12,503 nt of DNA, taken from Kingella pumchi (GTDB taxonomy: Bacteria; Pseudomonadota; Gammaproteobacteria; Burkholderiales; Neisseriaceae). Every line of letters starts with the position of its first letter. Position 1 is the stretch's first letter. Of this stretch, positions 5,900 to 11,605 are shown in pieces. Under the pieces are notes generated by a model. That model did not search any database, was not told the origin of the DNA, and worked only from the letters and a program-made list of their open reading frames with translations. The DNA lies in contig NZ_JAKOOW010000033.1 of assembly GCF_022288825.1 (NCBI RefSeq), positions 105,010 to 117,512 of the forward strand, given 5' to 3'. The position numbers and the translations under genes were made by a program.

Positions 5900-8017
5900 C
5901 TATGGTTGGTTTATTGTGTCTGCCGCCAGTACCGGCACCACCGCGCAGCGGCAGTTCGGATGCGCCGGCGGCATCAAGTCGCCGCTCGGAAAGTAATCAT
6001 GCAGGCCGATTGCGCCCGCGTCGCCGTTCGCGCGGCAAGGTGCGGAAACTTTGTCGTCTTCGGCGGTTATCCACTCCTTGCCGGATACCAGCCCCGACTC
6101 TTCCCAGCCGATATACATACCCGCCCCGTCCGCCCGAGCCATTTCGGTGCGGGCGATGGTCTCGGCACGGCTGCGGCTGAAGGCATGGTTTTCTTGCAGG
6201 CGCGCCGCAAGATCCTGCGGACTGTCGCCTGCGGCCATCGCTTCCTGCACGGCAGCCTGAATCAGCCTGCGCGTGCCTTCGGTGATTTGCCATTTGGCGT
6301 CCGGATTGGGCAGTAACACGCCGGCGACGCGCCGCATCCCCACCATCTCCGCCGCACGTTCCGCCGCCCATGCTACAGCACGGCTGCGGATGTTCGTTGC
6401 CATGCCGACGGCAGGGGCAGGCATCAACTGCAACAAAGCCTGCTCTGCAGCTTCCGCCGCCGACTGCCGCAAAAGCGGTTCCACCACGTCGGCCAGATCC
6501 GCCCATGATGCAAACGACAAACGGCGGACAATCTCCGCTGCCGCCGTTTCCGCATCCGTCAATTCAAACTCCGCCCCGTCCCAAATCTCCGCAATCTGCG
6601 CCGCAAGTTCCGTAGATTTTGCCAGCAGGTAGGTCTCAATAAGCCCGACAGCTTCGTCTTCGCTCATCGGGCGCTGCGACTTTCCCAGCTTGCCCGCTTC
6701 CTGTTCAGGCTGCTTTGGATTTTCAGGCTGCCTGAGCGTATCGGGCTCCTGTTCCGGCAGCGGCTCCTTGCCCATTTCCGCACGGATTTCATCCGCCGTC
6801 AGGATGCCGGCGTTTTTGTACACCGCATAGATTTCCGCCTGTTGTTTCGGGTCGAGCGCCTGCTCTTCCTGCCAGACAAACTCAAAATCCGCCATGTCCA
6901 TATACCGGGCCAGCACTTCGTCGATCAGGCTTTTCACCCAGTTTTTCAGCGGGAACAGCCCGTCTGCCAGCGATTGCTCGCGACTGGTCTCGGCCACAGA
7001 ACGGTTTACCTGCGCCACAAACGGCGTCGGCTCGATGCTGAACGCAAAACACACCACCCGCGCCAGCCATTCGTCGTACATGTCTTTCAGCGGCGGTTGC
7101 TTGGTTTCGTGGAAATTGCGCGCCAGCTCGCCCGGCACAAAACGCATCTTGCGCCGCTCCGCCAATTCGCCCGAAAGCAGCAAATCCCAGTATTCCTGAA
7201 AGCGGCGGATGTCGTCCGCGCTCCAACTTTCCGGCACACCCACCAGCGCATCCGGCACACTTCCCGAGCGGTAATACTCCAGCGCGTGGATTTGGCGCTT
7301 CAGCGCGATGTTTACCGTCATCACCACCTGCTCGACCGGTGAATAGCCGTACACCTTATAGGTGCGGCCGTTGCGCGGGCGGTACAGCAATTCGTCCGCC
7401 GCATAATCCACCGCCGGCAGGCCGCGCAGAATCTGCTGGTAGGCCGTCTGCGGCGGCAAGGGCGTGCGGCCGGTATCGTCCAAAACCCGCTTAACCGTCG
7501 CCCCGTCCATCAACTCCAACGCATACAAATCCCCGCCCACCGTCCGGCGCGGATAGATACACGGCGCATCGATCACAAACAAATCTTCCAGCAGGATGCG
7601 CAGCCAAGCGCCCCAGCTGTGCTCACGGTCGGGCTGCCTGAAAAACGCCTGCGCCGCATCAATGCGCGGGTCTTTGGTAAGCGACTCGTTCGCCCCCGTC
7701 GCCGCCGCATCACGGTGCTGGATTGCCCAGTTCAGGCTCTCCATCTGGTCTTTGCGTTTTTCGATTACTAAGCGCAGCACATCGTAGCTGTCCGCCAGCG
7801 TCCGCAACTCGTTAAAGCCGATGGCATCACGCTCACGCGGCCGCGAATGGCTGGTATTGAAAAACGGCTCGTAATCAAACTGCCGCCCCGCCGTGTCTTT
7901 CGACGCAACAGGCGGCAGCGTCTCACCCGCCCCGAACCAGCCGTTACCCGTAAAGGCATAGCGCAGGCCGGCTGCCGCGCGAGCGATAAAGCCTTGTGAT
8001 AAAGGTGTCTTGCTCAT
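5900..8017 (-). CDS. portal protein fused to MuF/SPP1 gp7-like domain
   Basis: A 705-residue protein. Residues about 60-420 are portal-like: FNELRTLADSYDVLRLVIEK, YRPRNGRTYKVYGYSPVEQV, ALEYYRSGSVPDALVGVPE and a C-terminal EIRAEMGKEPLPEQ segment. A linker near 420-445 is Pro/Gln/Glu-rich. Residues about 590-700 carry the MuF/SPP1 gp7 pattern: FSRSRAETIARTEMARADGAG, KEWITAEDDKVSAPCRANGD and the closing PPAHPNCRCAV. The portal is the dodecameric ring through which DNA is packed; MuF-type proteins enter the procapsid. Usually the two are separate genes, yet fusions occur. The start ATG overlaps the terminase stop (ATGA). The linker contains two Q-P-E triplets encoded by uptake sequences. Whether the product is cleaved in the linker is not visible. 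Confidence 0.88.
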   Translation of the reverse strand: MSKTPLSQGFIARAAAGLRYAFTGNGWFGAGETLPPVASKDTAGRQFDYEPFFNTSHSRPRERDAIGFNELRTLADSYDVLRLVIEKRKDQMESLNWAIQHRDAAATGANESLTKDPRIDAAQAFFRQPDREHSWGAWLRILLEDLFVIDAPCIYPRRTVGGDLYALELMDGATVKRVLDDTGRTPLPPQTAYQQILRGLPAVDYAADELLYRPRNGRTYKVYGYSPVEQVVMTVNIALKRQIHALEYYRSGSVPDALVGVPESWSADDIRRFQEYWDLLLSGELAERRKMRFVPGELARNFHETKQPPLKDMYDEWLARVVCFAFSIEPTPFVAQVNRSVAETSREQSLADGLFPLKNWVKSLIDEVLARYMDMADFEFVWQEEQALDPKQQAEIYAVYKNAGILTADEIRAEMGKEPLPEQEPDTLRQPENPKQPEQEAGKLGKSQRPMSEDEAVGLIETYLLAKSTELAAQIAEIWDGAEFELTDAETAAAEIVRRLSFASWADLADVVEPLLRQSAAEAAEQALLQLMPAPAVGMATNIRSRAVAWAAERAAEMVGMRRVAGVLLPNPDAKWQITEGTRRLIQAAVQEAMAAGDSPQDLAARLQENHAFSRSRAETIARTEMARADGAGMYIGWEESGLVSGKEWITAEDDKVSAPCRANGDAGAIGLHDYFPSGDLMPPAHPNCRCAVVPVLAADTINQP
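6722..6733 (-). repeat. DNA uptake sequence AGGCAGCCTGAA
   Basis: Exact 12-mer in the portal-MuF linker, read as Arg-Gln-Pro-Glu; a second near copy follows at 6704-6715. Confidence 0.85.
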
Positions 8018-9252
8018 GTTTTCCCTTCAACCTGCGCGCGCAGGAAGTCAATCATGCCCGTGCTGCTGCGCGTCAAAGGCTCGAGCGCATAGCGCAGCGC
8101 ATCGATCCAATGGTTATGCTCGTCCAGCGGCAGCGGCAGAATATCCCCGCTCAAGCGGTCGGTCTTGTAGCTGTACAGCCTAAACTCCCGCGCCGTATTC
8201 ACACAGCGCGGATGAATCACCACCTTGTCGAACGAGCGGATAAAACCGATGCCGTCTTCCACGCTGCCCTTGCCCTTGAGTGCGCCCGCAATGCGCGGCA
8301 GGCCGTGGCGTTTCAGATAGCTGATACTCTCAGGGCGTGCGGAATCGGCGCGGACAACATGGCTTGCAATATCCGGCATGGCAGCCTGAAGCACCGCCGC
8401 CGTATCGTCCAACTCGATGCCCGTGCTGCCTGCTTCCCGTTCGATATACAGCCTGTCGCCGTGTATCCGGCATTGCACCGCCGCCGTCGGGTCTTGGGCA
8501 AAACCGAAGTCCAGGCCGAAGTAGGGGCCGTCCCAGTTTTCAGACGGCTCAAACTCCGCCACTTCATACTTGCCCTTGAACACCTGCGCGTCCGAAAGTT
8601 CGTAGTAAGCACCTTCCCAAATCCACGCATAGCGGGCAGGGTCGAGCGTCTTTTGCTGGTGCCGCCGCAACTCTTCCAATTCAGGCGGGAAAAACGGATT
8701 ATCGCCGTAGTTCATTTCAACAATGCACGAACGCGGCGGCACACCCTTGCGGAAACGCCGATCCGTCGCACTGTTTTCCTGCTTCGGATTCCAGATTACC
8801 CAGATTTCCGACTTGGGCGCGCGTATCGTCGGCTCCAGCACTTCCCACGCCGCTTCGGCAATATCTTCCGCTTCTTCGACAATGCACACGTCAATCTTCG
8901 CCAGCGACTTCACCGACTGGATATTGTTGCGCAGCCCCTTAAACAGAAACTCCGTGCCGTTGCGCCCGCGTATATAGTCCGCACCCACATCATAGGCCGC
9001 TTCCAACCACGGCTCGGACGCAATCGCCGCCTTGATTTCCGCGTAAAACGATTCCTTGATGGAGTTTTGAAACTCACGCACGCACAAAAAACGCAAAGGC
9101 TCGACAAAGCCCCACACCGCCGCCATCTTGGCAAAATTGAACGACTTGCCCGAACCGCGCCCGCCAAACGCCCCGCGAAACCGCAGCTCGCCGCGCGGCA
9201 GCCTGAAAACCTGTTTGATTTTCGGCGGCAGCCTAATCTGCACTCTCGCCAT
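8014..9252 (-). CDS. terminase large subunit (PBSX-type)
   Basis: A 412-residue terminase, the ATP-driven DNA packaging motor and headful or site nuclease. The Walker A loop is GGRGSGKS at residues 30-37. Walker B is IDVCIVEE at 120-127, followed by the coupling region IWVIWNPK (150-157). The nuclease domain opens with YFGLDFGFAQDPTA (Asp248 a likely metal ligand), continues with VVRADSARPESISYL and ends with HWIDALRYALEPL. The sequence resembles the PBSX/Terminase_3 group in this motif order. The start ATG 9252 overlaps the small-subunit frame by 20 bases; the stop forms ATGA with the portal start. The classical Neisseria uptake core GCCGTCTGAA lies inside the gene at 8539-8548. Confidence 0.92.
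   Translation of the reverse strand: MARVQIRLPPKIKQVFRLPRGELRFRGAFGGRGSGKSFNFAKMAAVWGFVEPLRFLCVREFQNSIKESFYAEIKAAIASEPWLEAAYDVGADYIRGRNGTEFLFKGLRNNIQSVKSLAKIDVCIVEEAEDIAEAAWEVLEPTIRAPKSEIWVIWNPKQENSATDRRFRKGVPPRSCIVEMNYGDNPFFPPELEELRRHQQKTLDPARYAWIWEGAYYELSDAQVFKGKYEVAEFEPSENWDGPYFGLDFGFAQDPTAAVQCRIHGDRLYIEREAGSTGIELDDTAAVLQAAMPDIASHVVRADSARPESISYLKRHGLPRIAGALKGKGSVEDGIGFIRSFDKVVIHPRCVNTAREFRLYSYKTDRLSGDILPLPLDEHNHWIDALRYALEPLTRSSTGMIDFLRAQVEGKT
8539..8548 (-). repeat. classical Neisseria uptake core GCCGTCTGAA
   Basis: Exact 10-mer on the minus strand inside the terminase gene, spanning codons for Glu-Pro-Ser-Glu. Confidence 0.7.
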
Positions 9253-9778
9253 CTTCTACCGCCACCAGTTCGATTACCGTCGGCGCAAGCGAGCCGTCGG
9301 AATTGGTAATATCCAATTTCATGCCGCTGATCAGCTTTTGCCGCGTTGCTTCCAGCGATTCAATGCGCCCCAGCAGCCGGTGGATAACCGCATCATAGTC
9401 CCGCCGCACAAACGTCTTCTGCCGCACAGGCGGCACATCCGGGTCGTCGGTAACCGGCATGCCGCCGATCACCGTCGGCGTCTCAACCACCTTTTCCAAC
9501 TCCAGCGCTTCGGCATCCTGTTCCGCTTCCAAACGCAAAGCACGGTTCAGACGGATACGGCACAGCTTCAACTCTTCATCAATGCTGCCAAGCTGCAATT
9601 CTTCCGCTAGCATCCGCTCTTCTTCCGTGTAGTAGGCGGAATAAAGCGCACCCGGCTTGGATTGGCTGCCTTTGGGTGCGCCCTTATTGGTTCCCCCATG
9701 CATTCGGCATCTGCCGTTTGGCATGGCTTTAGATTTGCACGGTTCGCCCGAACGGGTTTTCGCTCCACATAAAGCCAT
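9233..9778 (-). CDS. terminase small subunit-like, Cys/His N-terminus
   Basis: A 181-residue protein. The N-terminus carries Cys4, Cys14, Cys24 and His27 within CGAKTRSGEPC ... GRCRMHGGT, a spacing that could bind zinc, followed by NKGAPKGSQSKPGALYSAYY. The rest is helical and charged (EERMLAEELQLGSIDEELKL) with RLLGRIESLEATRQKLISGM, suggesting an oligomerising helix. Position directly before the large subunit, with a 20-base overlap, and the HGG...GAPKGS pattern seen in other phage small terminases support the role of DNA recognition at pac or cos. AGGAG lies about five bases before ATG 9778. The family is not strongly conserved, so confidence is moderate; it could be an accessory DNA-binding protein. 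Confidence 0.65.
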   Translation of the reverse strand: MALCGAKTRSGEPCKSKAMPNGRCRMHGGTNKGAPKGSQSKPGALYSAYYTEEERMLAEELQLGSIDEELKLCRIRLNRALRLEAEQDAEALELEKVVETPTVIGGMPVTDDPDVPPVRQKTFVRRDYDAVIHRLLGRIESLEATRQKLISGMKLDITNSDGSLAPTVIELVAVEDGESAD

Positions 9779-9811
9779 AAAATCTCCTATTGCATGGGAT
9801 TATGTTGCAAA

Positions 9812-9910
9812 TTACGACCCCGAACTACGGCTTCTGCTGGGGCTGCTTTTGCCACGCCCGCCGCCGCTCTTCGCAGTAATATGCGGTTTGTGATAGGGTA
9901 CTCTACGCAT
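9812..9910 (-). CDS. tiny basic Gly/Ser/Arg-rich protein
   Basis: A 32-residue ORF, MRRVPYHKPHITAKSGGGRG then a run of Ser/Arg ending SSGS. It has a strong Shine-Dalgarno, AAGGAG, six bases before ATG 9910 (an ATG at 9913 is too close). It lies between the tandem terminators and the small terminase. Composition is highly basic (about eight Arg/Lys and two His) and low in complexity, suggesting nucleic acid contact, but no family is recognised. Its short length means it could still be chance, although the ribosome binding site is among the better ones in the operon. Confidence 0.5.
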   Translation of the reverse strand: MRRVPYHKPHITAKSGGGRGKSSPSRSRSSGS

Positions 9911-9924
9911 CATGCGCTCCTTTC

Positions 9925-9951
9925 AAATAAAAATGCCACCCAAACGGCGGC
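9925..9951 (-). terminator. second of tandem terminators
   Basis: On the minus strand GCCGCC and GGTGGC pair (one G-U) across a five-base loop, then ATTTTTATTT. It precedes the tiny ORF's Shine-Dalgarno. Confidence 0.6.
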
Positions 9952-9954
9952 CAT

Positions 9955-9978
9955 AAAAAACCGCCCAACTAGGGGCGG
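9955..9978 (-). terminator. intrinsic terminator after 144-residue gene
   Basis: On the minus strand CCGCCC and GGGCGG pair across CTAGTT and run straight into six T, six bases past the stop codon of the 144-residue gene. First of two tandem hairpins. Confidence 0.8.
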
Positions 9979-9984
9979 CTGCGG

Positions 9985-10419
9985 TTATTTGTCTTCATCG
10001 GCTACCAATCCAGCCCAAGCCTTGTCAATCTTCGGCTCGGCCACATAGGGCACTTCATCATCGGGCAACTCGATACCCATCATCTTGGCGACCTTTACGC
10101 CATCGAGATACTTGTCGCCAAACTTGCGCCAACCAATCTCGCGCAAAAACGCTTCCGACTGCGCGCGGCTTTGGAAACACATGCAAAACCAATATTCGCT
10201 GTCTGTCGCATCCACCTTACGCTTGTTTTCCGCTTTCAGCCTGTCGCGGAAACCCTGCTTTACCGCATCCAAATCCGCACGGCTGTCTGTCTCAGGGTCG
10301 CCGGTCAGCTCAGGCATCTTTACCGCAGGCTTCTGCTTGCGCTTCCATTGGTTTGCCTTCGCCTTGGCGGCGGCCTTTGCATCTGCAATCTGTTGTTTGC
10401 GGTCATCAGTGTTTGCCAT
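9985..10419 (-). CDS. conserved-looking phage protein, unknown function
   Basis: A 144-residue protein that I do not recognise by name. Residues 1-35 are Lys/Ala-rich and helical (KQQIADAKAAAKAKANQWKR). The core motif is EYWFCMCFQSRAQ (75-87), then FLREIGWRKFGDKYLDGVKVAKMMGIELPDDE, a pattern that looks conserved rather than random; the tail (KIDKAWAGLVADEDK) is acidic. The two cysteines at 79 and 81 are its only ones. The start overlaps the PP-loop gene by 14 bases, and GGGAG is seven bases upstream of ATG 10419, so the pair is probably translated together and may work together. It is closed by a good intrinsic terminator. Confidence 0.75.
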   Translation of the reverse strand: MANTDDRKQQIADAKAAAKAKANQWKRKQKPAVKMPELTGDPETDSRADLDAVKQGFRDRLKAENKRKVDATDSEYWFCMCFQSRAQSEAFLREIGWRKFGDKYLDGVKVAKMMGIELPDDEVPYVAEPKIDKAWAGLVADEDK

Positions 10420-11107
10420 TTGCGCACTCCCACCTAAAGATTTCCAAGTCAGCCAGCGGGATTAGCTCCAAAATACGCTGATAGTCTCGCGGATAGTGCT
10501 TTTTAATTGGCAGCAGAAACCGCAAGTCCAAACCATCGAACGAGCGCCCGAACACCTTGTAGTCGCTCCCCAGTTTCACATTATGCCTTTTAAAGCACGC
10601 TACCAAATCCGCCTTTTTCCAATCCCAAATCGGATGGTACTTAAGCAGATTGTAAGAGATGCTGCCATGCGACTTAATCGCAATCCGGCGCATCGGACTA
10701 TCTGCCGCCCGCACGCCATCGGCAACCAAAGTATCCTTCGGCAGGCCGAACTTGCCCACCATCGCCGCCTGAATATCGGTATAGTCAAATTCAGGCAGGC
10801 CGGCATCTTCGATCACCGCGCAGTTTTGCGGCGGCTGCCAAATCATCCCATTCAGCCAACGGTGCAAAGACGGATGCGGCAGCTGGGTAACCTTAAAGCC
10901 AAACTGGCGCTCATACATATCAATCTGCTCATCCACAAACTCCAAGCCCGGGACAAGATACAGATAATACGGCACCACTTCTTCAAAATGGTCGCGGATA
11001 GCCAGATACGCCGCCACCGCATCCTTACCGGTGCTAAAGGCCAGCAGAGTCTTCTTCTGCTTCGCCGCCACCGCGCGGATGGTCTCTTCGCCTGATAGGG
11101 CAGCCAT
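10406..11107 (-). CDS. PP-loop ATP pyrophosphatase, PAPS reductase-like family
   Basis: A 233-residue protein. The PP-loop is AFSTGKDA at 23-30, matching the SGGKDS pattern of the PAPS reductase / DndC / adenylation-type ATP pyrophosphatases but with Ala in place of the last Ser. Further points are LVADGVRAADSPMRR (127-141, like the GxRxxES segment), PIWDWKKADLVACFKRHNVKL (159-179) and GRSFDGLDLRFLLPIKKHYP. It has Cys96, Cys171 and Cys228, and the end ECANGKH only loosely recalls the CysH ECGLH. Because it is the first gene of a phage late operon, a sulfur-assimilation role seems less likely than nucleic acid or tRNA modification, but the substrate is unknown. ATG 11107 has AAGGGA seven bases upstream. 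Confidence 0.75.
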   Translation of the reverse strand: MAALSGEETIRAVAAKQKKTLLAFSTGKDAVAAYLAIRDHFEEVVPYYLYLVPGLEFVDEQIDMYERQFGFKVTQLPHPSLHRWLNGMIWQPPQNCAVIEDAGLPEFDYTDIQAAMVGKFGLPKDTLVADGVRAADSPMRRIAIKSHGSISYNLLKYHPIWDWKKADLVACFKRHNVKLGSDYKVFGRSFDGLDLRFLLPIKKHYPRDYQRILELIPLADLEIFRWECANGKH

Positions 11108-11135
11108 TGCATAATCCCTTAGTCAAATATACAAT
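11107..11135 (+). promoter_or_regulatory. rightward promoter for HTH gene
   Basis: TTGCAT at 11107-11112, 17-base spacer, TACAAT at 11130-11135. It is the mirror image of the leftward promoter on the other strand. The start would be near 11142, and the leader lacks a Shine-Dalgarno. Confidence 0.6.
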
Positions 11136-11149
11136 GCAGCTATTGTATA
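11128..11149. promoter_or_regulatory. inverted repeat operator between divergent genes
   Basis: TATACAAT at 11128-11135 and ATTGTATA at 11142-11149 form a perfect 8-bp dyad with a six-base centre. It contains both -10 elements and is the natural site for a dimeric regulator, most simply the adjacent HTH protein. A second, outer pair of arms (TTGCATAAT, 11107-11115, and ATTATGCAA, 11162-11170) shares the same axis. Confidence 0.6.
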
Positions 11150-11170
11150 GATATTTTTTCCATTATGCAA
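11142..11170 (-). promoter_or_regulatory. leftward promoter for late operon
   Basis: On the minus strand TTGCAT (11165-11170), 17-base spacer, TACAAT (11142-11147), giving a start near 11135 and a 28-base leader with AAGGGA. The -35 covers the start codon of the HTH gene. Confidence 0.6.
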
Positions 11171-11359
11171 GACTTCAAACACGAATTAAACACCCTGTTG
11201 CACGACGCCCACCTAAGCCGCGCCGAGCTGGCCGACATCTTCCAAATCGCCCGCCGCAGCGTCAGCAACTGGAACAAAGCCGGCATCCCCCAATACGCCC
11301 GAGCCTATCTCGAACTGCGTGCCGAATACATCCGGCTCAAGCGCAGTATCGAAGGGTAG
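11165..11359 (+). CDS. small HTH regulator, probable late switch protein
   Basis: A 64-residue protein with a helix-turn-helix at about residues 17-38 (LSRAELADIFQIARRSVSNW) followed by AGIPQYARAYLELRAEYIRLKR, the Cro/C1-type pattern in which a Trp precedes a helix ending in a long C-terminal helix. It is transcribed away from the late operon, and the perfect inverted repeat between the two genes makes autoregulation plus control of the late promoter plausible. There is no Shine-Dalgarno in front of ATG 11165, so translation may be weak or leaderless-like. A longer alternative ORF in another frame across 11107-11550 is proline/arginine noise. Repressor or activator role cannot be told from sequence. 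Confidence 0.75.
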   Translation: MQDFKHELNTLLHDAHLSRAELADIFQIARRSVSNWNKAGIPQYARAYLELRAEYIRLKRSIEG

Positions 11360-11422
11360 GGCCTACCACCACTTCACAACGGCACTCCCACCGCAAAGCG
11401 GCTCGGTATCTACGCGATTTAG

Positions 11423-11454
11423 TTTTAATTTGGTGTAATTCCACCAAATTAAAA
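11423..11454. repeat. perfect 13-bp inverted repeat, A/T-rich
   Basis: TTTTAATTTGGTG (11423-11435) and CACCAAATTAAAA (11442-11454) are exact complements around a TAATTC loop. Neither strand has a U-tract after the stem (the arms end in A), so this is not an ordinary intrinsic terminator. It lies 63 bases past the HTH gene stop in the 246-base gap (11360-11605), which holds no gene; a protein-binding site or RNA structure is possible. Confidence 0.75.
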
Positions 11455-11465
11455 AGCTGCCTGAA
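11454..11465 (+). repeat. uptake sequence variant AAGCTGCCTGAA
   Basis: One mismatch from the AGGCTGCCTGAA dialect, and two from AGGCAGCCTGAA; starts at the end of the 13-bp inverted repeat. GCTGCCT here can also pair with AGGCAGC of the copy at 11484. Confidence 0.5.
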
Positions 11466-11483
11466 ACGTGAAAAGGCCGCCCA

Positions 11484-11495
11484 AGGCAGCCTGAA
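11484..11495 (+). repeat. DNA uptake sequence AGGCAGCCTGAA
   Basis: Exact 12-mer in the non-coding gap between the HTH and repressor genes. Confidence 0.85.
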
Positions 11496-11499
11496 ACAG

Positions 11500-11528
11500 A
11501 AAAGAGAAAGCCTATCCACAGCTTTCTC
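11500..11528 (-). terminator. repressor gene terminator
   Basis: GAGAAAGC (11504-11511) and GCTTTCTC (11521-11528) form an 8-bp stem with a nine-base loop; on the minus strand it is followed by TTTTCTGTTTC. It is 78 bases past the repressor stop. The loop reads CTATCCACA. Confidence 0.6.
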
Positions 11529-11605
11529 CCGAAATATAGCATATTTATAACAAAAGTGTGCAAGACCGTCAAGTAGGCAGAGTGAATATCCGCCCGTTTT
11601 GTTAC

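Noticed and set aside
7996..9309. Plus-strand ORF of 437 codons opposite the large terminase
   Set aside because: Arg/His-rich translation with no motif; it mirrors a clear terminase and arises from the codon bias of the GC-rich gene.
10852..11112. Minus-strand ORF starting at the mirrored ATG 11112
   Set aside because: Trp/Arg-rich shadow frame of the PP-loop gene; the ATG exists because of the promoter symmetry.
11107..11550. Plus-strand ORF of 147 codons across the HTH gene
   Set aside because: Pro/Arg-rich translation in a different frame from the HTH protein, which has a clear DNA-binding motif.
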